The translations under genes were made by a program, and so were the position numbers. This document shows positions 6,017-12,479 of a stretch of 14,390 nucleotides of DNA, piece after piece. The notes beneath the pieces are model-generated. The model saw only the letters and a program-made list of their open reading frames with translations. It had not been told where the DNA came from and did not search any database. Position 1 is the first letter of the stretch; every line of letters starts with the position of its first letter. The DNA comes from an archaeon (lineage in GTDB: Archaea; Iainarchaeota; Iainarchaeia; Iainarchaeales; Iainarchaeaceae), in NCBI GenBank assembly GCA_005239615.1, contig SBBR01000043.1, positions 1-14,390 of the forward strand, given 5' to 3'.

Positions 6017-6235
6017 TTACCCCTTCAGCTGCTTCAGCGCGAGCCTGATGTCGGCTCCCACAATCGTCTTGCGGTTGGCATGCTTCGCGAACTCTGCTGC
6101 CTGCTGGCTGATTTTGATTCCTTCCTCTTCGAGAACCTCGGTAAGCGCAATCACAGCGTCCTCGCTCACCCTGCCAGCGCCTGCCTTGCGGATAATCCTG
6201 TCCACTGCTGCCAAAGGTAGAATATGCTCTGCCAT
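6017..6235 (-). CDS. Archaeal histone (HMf-like)
   Basis: A 72-aa DNA-wrapping protein with the minimal histone fold, forming dimers and longer assemblies that compact the chromosome. It shows the usual archaeal series: LPLAAVDRIIRKAGAGRVSE, then EDAVIALTEVLEEEGIKISQ, then AAEFAKHANRKTIVGADIRLAL and a short KQLKG tail. There are no N- or C-terminal extensions. The start is ATG 6235, with GAGGGAG at 6242-6248 six bases upstream as ribosome-binding site. The promoter box TTTATTTAAAT lies at 6273-6283, giving a leader of about 17 bases. It is monocistronic or read into hicBA. Confidence 0.96.
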   Translation of the reverse strand: MAEHILPLAAVDRIIRKAGAGRVSEDAVIALTEVLEEEGIKISQQAAEFAKHANRKTIVGADIRLALKQLKG

Positions 6236-6241
6236 TAATAA

Positions 6242-6248
6242 CTCCCTC
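6242..6248 (-). promoter_or_regulatory. Ribosome-binding site of the histone gene
   Basis: GAGGGAG on the minus strand, six bases before the ATG at 6235. It is one of the clearest Shine-Dalgarno sequences in the window, where many other genes look leaderless. Confidence 0.65.
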
Positions 6249-6272
6249 TAGAAAGAAATTGCGGGCAAATTA

Positions 6273-6283
6273 ATTTAAATAAA
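6273..6283 (-). promoter_or_regulatory. TATA box of the histone gene with upstream AAAGGGTTTT direct repeat
   Basis: TTTATTTAAAT on the minus strand, about 43 bp from the ATG. Upstream of it AAAGGGTTTT occurs twice, 21 bp apart (6281-6290 and 6302-6311 on the plus strand as AAAACCCTTT), which is about two helical turns. Confidence 0.55.
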
Positions 6284-6376
6284 ACCCTTTTTTCACCCTG
6301 AAAAACCCTTTAAATGCCCTCTTCTTCGCAAAAAGCCACCTTAATGTCCCGCACCGGCACAGACCCCTCTGCCTGA

Positions 6377-6384
6377 TTTAAAAA
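6377..6384 (+). promoter_or_regulatory. TATA box of hef
   Basis: TTTAAAAA, about 35 bp before the ATG at 6415. It lies too close to the TTG at 6391 for that to be used, which supports the ATG. Confidence 0.55.
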
Positions 6385-6414
6385 GGATTTTTGAGGTTAA
6401 TTGTGTTTGGTCAC

Positions 6415-8865
6415 ATGGCTTTTATTTCACACCCGCTGATTAAGCCCGATACTGTCGAATCCAAGCTCTATCAGGAAGTCATCGCGGCAAAGGTCATCGA
6501 AAAGGGCAGCACATTGGTTGTCGCTCCCACTGCGCTCGGAAAAACTGTGATTGCTGTCCTCGTCGCAGCGCAGGTGCTGCAAAAAAACAAAAAAGTTCTG
6601 TTCCTTGCCCCCACCAAGCCCCTTGCCGTGCAGCACGAGCGCAGCTTCATAAAGTTCCTCAACATTCCAGGGGATGAGGTCACTGTCCTGACTGGCACGG
6701 TGTCACCGGAAAAAAGGAAAACCCTCCTTGAGAAGGCACGCATCATTTCCGCGACCCCGCAGGCAATCCAGAACGACATGGTGGGTGGTGCGGTAAGCCT
6801 CGGGGATTTCGGCTTGGTTGTTTTCGATGAGGCTCACCGCGCAATCGGCAACTACAGCTATGTTTTCATTGCAGAGCATTATATGCGGCAGGCCGCGGAC
6901 AAAGAGCCACTAATTCTTGCCCTCACGGCATCTCCGGGGGGAAAAGAGGAGAAAATCCAGAGCGTGTGCCACAACCTTTTCATAAAGAACGTGGAAATCA
7001 GGACGCACGAGGACGAGGATGTGCGTGGCTATGTGAACCCGATTAATGTGGACTGGGTCAGGGTGGATTTGCCTCCAAAATTCCTAGAGGTGAAGGTCCT
7101 CTTAGAGCGTTTCCAGAAGGAACAGGTAGATGCCGTGAAAAAGATGGGCCTCGGCCTCGGCAAGAGGTATTTTTCGCGCAAGGACATGCTCGTGCTGCAG
7201 GCGCAGGTGAGAAGAGAGATAATGTCGCGCGGGAAAAATGCCGCTTACCTATACTCGGCAGCGTCCAAAATCGCCGCCCTCCTCAAGGTGGCGCACGCCC
7301 TCACTTTGCTCGAAACACAGGGGGCTGTCCCTTTGTACGAGTACCTGGAGAAGATGACTGTCGAAGCGGAGAAAGGGACGTCGAAGGCGGTGCGCCACGT
7401 CATGGACGACGCGCACATCATAAAGGTGAAGCGCCTTGTCCATGAGCTGGTAAAAGAAGGCCTTGTGCACCCGAAGCTGGAGGCGCTCAAGCACATCCTC
7501 GTCGACCAGTTCCACAAAAACCCGGAGAGCAAGGTGATAGTGTTTAACCACTACAGGGAAAACATCCTCGCAGTTGGCGATTATCTGGATGGCATAGAAA
7601 CGATTCGCGCAAAGAGGTTTGTCGGGCAGGCGACGAAGCGCGAAGGCGACAAAGGGCTCACGCAGAAGGAGCAGGTGGAAATCATCGCGGCGCTGCGCGA
7701 AGGCACTTATAATACGCTCGTTGCGAGCAGCGTTGCCGAGGAGGGCCTCGACATTCCGGAAGTGGATTTGGTTGTCTTCTACGAACCCGTGCCCTCGGAG
7801 ATAAGGACTATACAGCGCAGAGGCCGCACAGGAAGGAAAGCGGAGGGAAAGGTGATTATAATGATTGCGCGGAACACTCGCGACGAGGCCTTCTACTACG
7901 CGAGCAGGGCAAAGGAGAGGAAGATGCACTCTACACTGAAGGAACTGCAGCGGCCGCACGCGATTCCAGGGAATATCGCGGGTGAGGGAGCGATTGACTT
8001 TAAAGGCGCTACATTGGAGGATTCATCCGCACAAAACCTCGATACTGGCGACGACACTCTTCCTGCACAAGGCCTGTCCGGCGTGCAAGTGAAGGGGCTG
8101 CAAAGCCACAGCGGCAAAAGGCTCGCTGAGCAGACGACGCTTGATAGCTTCATCCGGCCGAACGCCGACAAGGTCATTATCTACGCTGATACACGCGAAC
8201 AAGCCTCTGGAGTGATATTGCGCCTCAAGGACACGGACGCTGTCATAAGGGTCAAGCAGCTTGAAGTGGGCGATTTTGTATTGAGCGATGACGTGGTGGT
8301 GGAACGCAAGACCGTCGAGGACTTTTTGAGCTCGGTAGTGGACGGAAGGCTCTTTGGCCAGTTTACCATGATGTCTTCGAACTACTCAGCACCGCTGCTC
8401 ATTCTCGAAGGTGACCCGCAGGAACTGTTCACAATCAGGAACATCCACGAAAATGCCATCAGGGGTATCATGGCTTCCATTGCCCTCAACTACAAAATAC
8501 CTATCCTCTACTCCGCCGGAGAGGACGAGACCGCGAAATACCTTTATACCATCGCGAAGCGGGAGCAGCTAGGCACGGAGAAGGAAATACGGCTGCGTGT
8601 TGGGCGGAAGGGCTTAACTTTGAAGGAGCAACAGCAGTTCCTCGTGGAGGGCTTCCCAATGGTAGGGCCAAGCCTCGCAAAGGCGTTACTTAGAAAATTT
8701 GGGACTGTGCGAGGGGTTGTCACCGCCTCCATCAATGAGTTGCAGGAAGTCGAGAAGATGGGGCCGATAAAGGCACGCAAGATACATGAGGTGCTGAACG
8801 CTTATTTTAATGAGGGCGAGAAAAAGCAAACAAGGGCTGAAGAATCTCCTTTGTTGAAGGGATAG
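6415..8865 (+). CDS. hef: Hef-type helicase/XPF-family structure-specific nuclease
   Basis: Processes stalled replication forks and branched DNA; archaeal relative of FANCM. The 816-aa protein has the full Hef layout. The SF2 helicase part shows motif I APTALGKT (37-44, Ala where PTGLGKT is usual), motif II DEAH (138-141), motif III TASPG (about 171-175) and motif VI QRRGRTGRK (467-475), with a helical insert between the two RecA-like domains. After a linker at roughly 515-580 comes the XPF/ERCC4 nuclease: GD (D620), ERK (630-632) and D636, followed by GRLFGQ. Tandem helix-hairpin-helix motifs lie at about 747-793 (FPMVGPSLAKALL, VEKMGPIKARKI). Both catalytic cores look intact. ATG 6415 is chosen over TTG 6391 from TATA spacing. 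Confidence 0.95.
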   Translation: MAFISHPLIKPDTVESKLYQEVIAAKVIEKGSTLVVAPTALGKTVIAVLVAAQVLQKNKKVLFLAPTKPLAVQHERSFIKFLNIPGDEVTVLTGTVSPEKRKTLLEKARIISATPQAIQNDMVGGAVSLGDFGLVVFDEAHRAIGNYSYVFIAEHYMRQAADKEPLILALTASPGGKEEKIQSVCHNLFIKNVEIRTHEDEDVRGYVNPINVDWVRVDLPPKFLEVKVLLERFQKEQVDAVKKMGLGLGKRYFSRKDMLVLQAQVRREIMSRGKNAAYLYSAASKIAALLKVAHALTLLETQGAVPLYEYLEKMTVEAEKGTSKAVRHVMDDAHIIKVKRLVHELVKEGLVHPKLEALKHILVDQFHKNPESKVIVFNHYRENILAVGDYLDGIETIRAKRFVGQATKREGDKGLTQKEQVEIIAALREGTYNTLVASSVAEEGLDIPEVDLVVFYEPVPSEIRTIQRRGRTGRKAEGKVIIMIARNTRDEAFYYASRAKERKMHSTLKELQRPHAIPGNIAGEGAIDFKGATLEDSSAQNLDTGDDTLPAQGLSGVQVKGLQSHSGKRLAEQTTLDSFIRPNADKVIIYADTREQASGVILRLKDTDAVIRVKQLEVGDFVLSDDVVVERKTVEDFLSSVVDGRLFGQFTMMSSNYSAPLLILEGDPQELFTIRNIHENAIRGIMASIALNYKIPILYSAGEDETAKYLYTIAKREQLGTEKEIRLRVGRKGLTLKEQQQFLVEGFPMVGPSLAKALLRKFGTVRGVVTASINELQEVEKMGPIKARKIHEVLNAYFNEGEKKQTRAEESPLLKG

Positions 8866-9194
8866 GATTTTATTCTTCTAAAGCGTTAGAAATTTTATTA
8901 AATCCAGAAGGGAGCGAAGGGCCGAGCGAAAGGCTCAAAAAAAAGCTTGGGCGTGAAGCGACAAAGCAAATCGCGTCAAAAGCCTTTACCAGAAGGCAAT
9001 TTTTTTTCTCCCCACTGGCTGCCGTGAAAAGATTGGCCTCTGCCGCTAAAGCCGAGGCGATAACCCCGAAGCTGGTGATGACCCGGAGGGAGGCGCTGAC
9101 GAGGACAGCGGTTGGCTTAGCCGCCATTAATGGCGCCAAAAAGGGCGTAGAGGCAATGCAATTCAAGATACCATTTTGGGCGGTGCTGAAAAAA
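8841..9194 (+). pseudogene. Upstream coding frame with two twin-arginine-like segments, no clear start, joins next gene by frameshift
   Basis: This frame is open from a TGA at 8838 and looks protein-coding from about 8900. It holds a charged stretch, then FTRRQFFFSPLAAVKRL and MTRREALTRTAVGLAAINGA, two segments resembling twin-arginine (Tat) signals, and then QFKIPFWAVLKK. At the A6 run 9189-9194, one extra A would carry this frame into the next gene, giving VLKKRNELTMVFQ. Canonical starts in this frame are GTG 9024, TTG 9033, GTG 9075 and ATG 9078; none has a good ribosome-binding site, and no ATG/GTG/TTG lies between 8841 and 9024. A TATA-like TTTATTAAA is at 8894-8902. The opposite-strand frame 8870-9241 is judged a shadow. 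Confidence 0.5.
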
Positions 9195-9208
9195 GGAATG
9201 AGCTCACG

Positions 9209-10171
9209 ATGGTATTTCAGAGGCATGATTTCGGCATCCATGGCGCGCCAATACTGGGGCTTGTGGATTCAGCCGCGAAAAACGGAAGGCCTTTCCATGT
9301 TTTCTTTAAGGAAGCCGCGATGGTTGGAAGGGCTGAATTCGAGGCTACTGTTAGGCTGTGCGAAAGGGATGCGGAAAATTACCGCGAAAACTTTGCGCAT
9401 TTGCTCGGGAATAGGCTGGCTGCAAGTGAAGCCAAGAAAAGGCTCGTTGAAATGTACCTTAAGGCCAACCCGCAGGCCGACGAATTCAATGCCGTCCTTG
9501 AAACGGAATTGGCACTAAGGCGCATCCATGTAGTGCCAATAGAGGCGTATTCTGCTGATGAACTCGCGAAGATTTATTCTGATTATGAGGCTTACAGGAG
9601 GAATGCTGCCGAGATTGACAGGGCACGGGCAATGAATGCGCCGCTGCTAAAGCTGCAGCAGGTCGAGACAAAAGAGGCTGCTGCGCTTTTGGAGACTACA
9701 AACATGCGCAACAAACGGATTGCCGAGCAGCTGCCGTTCCTTTTCAGGGAAGTGAAGAGGCTCTTTCCATCGCTGGCGAAGGAACACCAACTCAGGGCAA
9801 TCGGCGCCCTCGGCAGCGGGCACAGAAAGGCATTATTCTCGTTTGACTTTGAGGCTGCAGGGCTCAGGGTAAATGAAGTGGAAACCCACGAGAAGTACTC
9901 GCTGATGGAATTTATTGGACGCAACGCTATACAATATAGGGTGCCAAATGAGAAGGATTCAAGGCTCATGGCTATTGTCCCTTACGTTGACAGCAACGTC
10001 AGGGCCCTAGTGAGGGCTGGTAGGGAGGACCTTGCAAAGAAAGCCTTTCAGCGGGCCATCAACATGAAACAGGACGAATTCGCCGGGCTGAGCGCAAGGA
10101 CAGCGCAGCTCGACAGGGCTGAAAGGATGCGGTTCATAATGAATTACCTGCTCGGCGAACAATACTACTGA
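9209..10171 (+). CDS. Uncharacterised protein, possible TraB/Tiki/ChaN-like fold
   Basis: A 320-aa protein I cannot name with certainty. Spaced motifs recall the TraB/Tiki/ChaN (EreA-like) superfamily of putative metal- or haem-binding hydrolases: FQRHDFGIHGAP near the start, VFFKEA (31-36), METT-type NMRNKRIAEQL (about 165-175) and RAIGALGSGHRKALF (196-210) with a Gly-x-Gly-His. The middle is helical and rich in Arg, Ala and Glu. There is no membrane segment. In this frame ATG 9209 and TTG 9176 are the candidate starts; neither has a strong ribosome-binding site. The frame upstream probably supplies the true N-terminus through a one-base change at 9189-9194. It converges on the Cgi121 gene with one base between stops. 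The family call is tentative. Confidence 0.65.
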   Translation: MVFQRHDFGIHGAPILGLVDSAAKNGRPFHVFFKEAAMVGRAEFEATVRLCERDAENYRENFAHLLGNRLAASEAKKRLVEMYLKANPQADEFNAVLETELALRRIHVVPIEAYSADELAKIYSDYEAYRRNAAEIDRARAMNAPLLKLQQVETKEAAALLETTNMRNKRIAEQLPFLFREVKRLFPSLAKEHQLRAIGALGSGHRKALFSFDFEAAGLRVNEVETHEKYSLMEFIGRNAIQYRVPNEKDSRLMAIVPYVDSNVRALVRAGREDLAKKAFQRAINMKQDEFAGLSARTAQLDRAERMRFIMNYLLGEQYY

Positions 10172-10172
10172 C

Positions 10173-10769
10173 TCACTTCTCCAGCGCCACCATCGAAACC
10201 CTCTCAATCACAAGCTCATCAAGAACATTCTCCAAATCTGAAACAGCCTCAAGCTCGGTCTCGGTGATGCCGAATTCCTTCATAATGCCCTTTGTGTTTC
10301 TACAGTGTTCCCACTCCATGGCTTTGCCGTCCTCAACAAATCCAAGCACCTTTTTCGCTGCCTCGATGTTTTTTCCGTCCGCCTTACCAATCACTAGAAC
10401 CAACGCCTCACTGTCCCGAAACCTCGCCTTGTCCAATGCTTTGTACAATTGCTTCTCGCTGAAGAAGTGAATCAAGAATTCCAGCTCGGGCTTGCGCGAA
10501 AAGGCGGTCCGGGAATCGATTGCTGACACAGCGTGTTCTAGGGCAAAAAAGACATGGTTCCATCCGGCACAAAACCTGGCTGGGACGACTTGGACGAAAC
10601 CGACGGCAGCAGGCCAGGCCACTTGGTAGGCATTTTTTTGGTCCTGATTTTGGGTTGTTGATTTCGCGTTCAGCAGCGCAAGCTTTTTAATGGTCGTGCT
10701 ATAAGAATCAGTAGCTATTCTGCCGGCAAGGGCAGCGAAATTCTTCCCCAGGATTTTCATTTCCGGCAT
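10173..10769 (-). CDS. cgi121: KEOPS complex subunit Cgi121
   Basis: Component of KEOPS, which with Kae1, Bud32 and Pcc1 makes the t6A modification at position 37 of ANN-decoding tRNAs; Cgi121 binds Bud32 and helps recruit tRNA. Family features are FCAGWNHVFFALEHAVSAI, then SRKPELEFLIHFFSEKQLYKAL, EALVLVIGKA, and a C-terminus VIERVSMVALEK. At 198 aa it is longer than most: an Asn/Gln/Lys-rich stretch at about 36-48 (NAKSTTQNQDQKN) looks like a loop insertion. The usual Arg-Gln-Ile of the central helix is replaced by EKQLYKAL. ATG 10769 sits about 25 bp from AATTAAAA (minus-strand TTTTAATT, 10791-10798), consistent with a leaderless message. Divergent from the S8e gene. Confidence 0.8.
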   Translation of the reverse strand: MPEMKILGKNFAALAGRIATDSYSTTIKKLALLNAKSTTQNQDQKNAYQVAWPAAVGFVQVVPARFCAGWNHVFFALEHAVSAIDSRTAFSRKPELEFLIHFFSEKQLYKALDKARFRDSEALVLVIGKADGKNIEAAKKVLGFVEDGKAMEWEHCRNTKGIMKEFGITETELEAVSDLENVLDELVIERVSMVALEK

Positions 10770-10790
10770 GATTGTGCATTGGTTTCAAGT

Positions 10791-10798
10791 AATTAAAA
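10791..10798 (-). promoter_or_regulatory. TATA-like box of cgi121 in the 40-bp divergent region
   Basis: TTTTAATT on the minus strand, about 25 bp before the ATG at 10769. The S8e start at 10810 is too close to use the same box, so its promoter must lie within the cgi121 gene start or be unusual. Confidence 0.4.
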
Positions 10799-10809
10799 GG
10801 GTTGTTTTC

Positions 10810-11334
10810 ATGACTCAGTGGCACTTGAAGAGCAAGAGGAAGGCCTCAGGTGGCCTTAGGACGACAATGAGAAGGAGCGACAAGAGACTCGCGTGGAAGG
10901 GCGGAGAGCCTAGCAACACCACAATTGCTGCATCGCAGGAAGGCGTCGACAGGAGGCCGGCAAGGAAGCTCGGCAGGGGCTTGAAGGTCAAGCTCAAGAG
11001 GGAAAGGAGTGTTAACGTCAACGCAAAGGACGGCAAGGTAAGACAGTTCGAAATCATTACAGTGGCCGAGAACAGGGCCAACAGGCAGTTCGCGAGGAAC
11101 AACATAATAACCAAAGGCGCTGTCCTTGAGTGCAGGGCCGCTGACCAGAAGGTCTTTGTGAAGGTCACCAACAGGCCTGGCCAGCAGGGCACGATACAGG
11201 GTGTAATTCTCGGCGAGTTCGTCAGGGAAAAGGATTTGAAGGCGGAAAAAACCGGCAAATCTGAAAAAAAGAAGAAAGCTTCCGGGAAAACTCCTGAAAA
11301 GCCCGAGGAAGAGCCAAAAATCGAAAATAAGTAA
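10810..11334 (+). CDS. rps8e: 30S ribosomal protein S8e
   Basis: Small-subunit ribosomal protein found in archaea and eukaryotes. The N-terminus MTQWHLKSKRKASGGLRTT is the family signature (QWH-x-SKRK-x-GG), followed by the basic KGGEPSNTTI region, GRGLKVKLKRERSVNV, and the conserved ARNNIITKGAVLECRA and VKVTNRPGQQGTIQGVIL. At 174 aa it is longer than the usual archaeal S8e of about 125-130 aa because of a Lys/Glu-rich tail after GEFVREKD (about 140-174), probably disordered. The ATG at 10810 is set by the family N-terminus; the frame upstream to 10768 is not part of the protein. No strong promoter is visible in the 40 bp shared with cgi121. Confidence 0.94.
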   Translation: MTQWHLKSKRKASGGLRTTMRRSDKRLAWKGGEPSNTTIAASQEGVDRRPARKLGRGLKVKLKRERSVNVNAKDGKVRQFEIITVAENRANRQFARNNIITKGAVLECRAADQKVFVKVTNRPGQQGTIQGVILGEFVREKDLKAEKTGKSEKKKKASGKTPEKPEEEPKIENK

Positions 11335-11363
11335 GCTCGCTAATTCTGCATAGTACCGAAAAC

Positions 11364-11395
11364 TTTATTAATGCTGAGCGCAGCATTTATATAAA
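11364..11395 (+). promoter_or_regulatory. tfb promoter: palindrome flanked by two TATA-like boxes
   Basis: TTTATTA (11364-11370) is followed at once by the palindrome ATGCTG-AGCG-CAGCAT (11371-11386) and then by TTTATATAA (11387-11395). The palindrome occupies the BRE position of the second box. The distance to the TTG start at 11501 predicts a leader of about 80 bases. A hairpin terminating S8e transcription is an alternative reading, but there is no downstream T-tract. Confidence 0.6.
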
Positions 11396-11500
11396 TTGCT
11401 ATTCAACGGTTTCTTTTGGGTCAAATTTCTGGAATTATTGGGATTAAGGTTCATTCGGTGGGGAGAACCAAGCGTGAATAGCACACGGGAGTGATTTGGC

Positions 11501-12409
11501 TTGACCGATATTAAATGCCCGGAATGTAAGAGCGACAAGATATTCAGGGACGAGGAGAAGGGTGAGATAGTATGCAACAGTTGCGGGCTCATAATCTCCG
11601 AGGACGAGATTGATCTCGGCAAGGAATGGAGGAGCTTCGACTCAGACCAGAGCGAGGAAAGGGCGAGGACTGGCTCGCCAATGAAGTACGTAAAGCTCAA
11701 CAAGGGCCTTGTCACAATGATTGACAGGCGCGGCACAGACCTCAGGGGCAACAAGCTCTCCTCAAAGTCAAGGGCGCAGATGTACAGGCTCATAAAGTGG
11801 CACAAGAGGGCATCAATAAGCTCCTCGATGCAGCGCAACCTCTCAATCGCGCTCACGGAGCTTCGCAGGATAGCGAGCTACCTCAACACGCCTGAACAGC
11901 TTGTTGAAGCGGCGGCGCTGCTCTACAGGAAGACCGTGAAGAAGGGCCTCATAAGGGGAAGGCTCATCGAAGCGGTCGTGGCAGCTGTGCTCTACACAGT
12001 GTGCAGGAACTACAACGTACCTAGGACGCTCAACGAGATGGCCGAGGCAAGCGGTCTCACGAAGAAGGAAATAGGTAGAACATACAGGTTCCTCGTGAGG
12101 GAACTCAAGCTCGACATACCGCTGACCAACCCAATACACTACATCCCGAGGTTCGCCTCCGAGCTCAACCTCTCAGGAGAGGTGCAGGAGGAAGGCCGCA
12201 AAATCCTCGAGGAGGCAATCAAGAAAGGCCTCATCTCGGGGCGCGGCCCAACCGGAGTTGCGGCTGCCGCGGTGTACATCGCCGGCCTGCTCAAGGGCGA
12301 GCGCAGGACGCAGAAGGAAGTCGCGAATGTCGCGGGGGTCACGGAAGTGACGATAAGGAACCGCTACAGGGAACTGAAGAAGAAGCTTAACATAGAGGTC
12401 GTGGCGTAA
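11501..12409 (+). CDS. tfb: Transcription initiation factor IIB (TFB)
   Basis: General transcription factor that binds the TBP-TATA-BRE complex and recruits RNA polymerase. 302 aa is the normal size. The N-terminal zinc ribbon has C6, C9, C25 and C28. The B-finger/linker region follows with GKEWRSFDSDQSEERARTGSP (about 40-60). Two cyclin-like repeats come next: about 100-195 (with QLVEAAALLYRKTVKKGLIRGR) and about 200-300 (with ARKIL-like helices, GRGPTGVAAAAVYIA, and the recognition helix TEVTIRNRYREL that reads BRE). The start is TTG 11501, supported by GGGAG at 11487-11491 and by the family N-terminus; the GTG at 11491 is out of frame. A long leader separates it from the promoter. Confidence 0.96.
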   Translation: MTDIKCPECKSDKIFRDEEKGEIVCNSCGLIISEDEIDLGKEWRSFDSDQSEERARTGSPMKYVKLNKGLVTMIDRRGTDLRGNKLSSKSRAQMYRLIKWHKRASISSSMQRNLSIALTELRRIASYLNTPEQLVEAAALLYRKTVKKGLIRGRLIEAVVAAVLYTVCRNYNVPRTLNEMAEASGLTKKEIGRTYRFLVRELKLDIPLTNPIHYIPRFASELNLSGEVQEEGRKILEEAIKKGLISGRGPTGVAAAAVYIAGLLKGERRTQKEVANVAGVTEVTIRNRYRELKKKLNIEVVA

Positions 12410-12442
12410 GAGCCACGGCTTCAACCCATTTTTTTGTTTTTT
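12400..12442 (+). terminator. Hairpin plus T-tracts downstream of tfb
   Basis: CGTGGC-GTAAGA-GCCACG (12400-12417) spans the tfb stop codon as a six-base stem. Two T-tracts follow at 12429-12435 and 12437-12442. Archaeal RNA polymerase terminates at T-tracts, so the T-tracts are the stronger part of the evidence. Confidence 0.55.
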
Positions 12443-12479
12443 CCAAACCAATCGCTGGTGCGTTCGAAACTTAAAGGCC

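Noticed and set aside
6314..6376. 20-codon open frame just upstream of hef
   Set aside because: Too short, no ribosome-binding site, no promoter at suitable distance, and the translation has no notable feature; it could be a chance frame in the leader region.
7249..7959. Minus-strand 236-aa open frame inside hef
   Set aside because: It lies entirely opposite a well-supported helicase coding region, has Leu/Arg/His-rich shadow composition, and no recognisable motif.
8870..9241. Minus-strand 123-aa open frame between hef and the next gene
   Set aside because: Its translation is rich in Ser, Phe and Ala with no recognisable motif, and it lies opposite a plus-strand frame with better codon use that continues into the next gene.
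9195..9518. Continuation of the 9024 frame past the A6 run
   Set aside because: After 9195 the translation is Arg/Trp/Met-rich and unlike protein, while the frame starting near 9209 is clearly coding; this part is a shadow.
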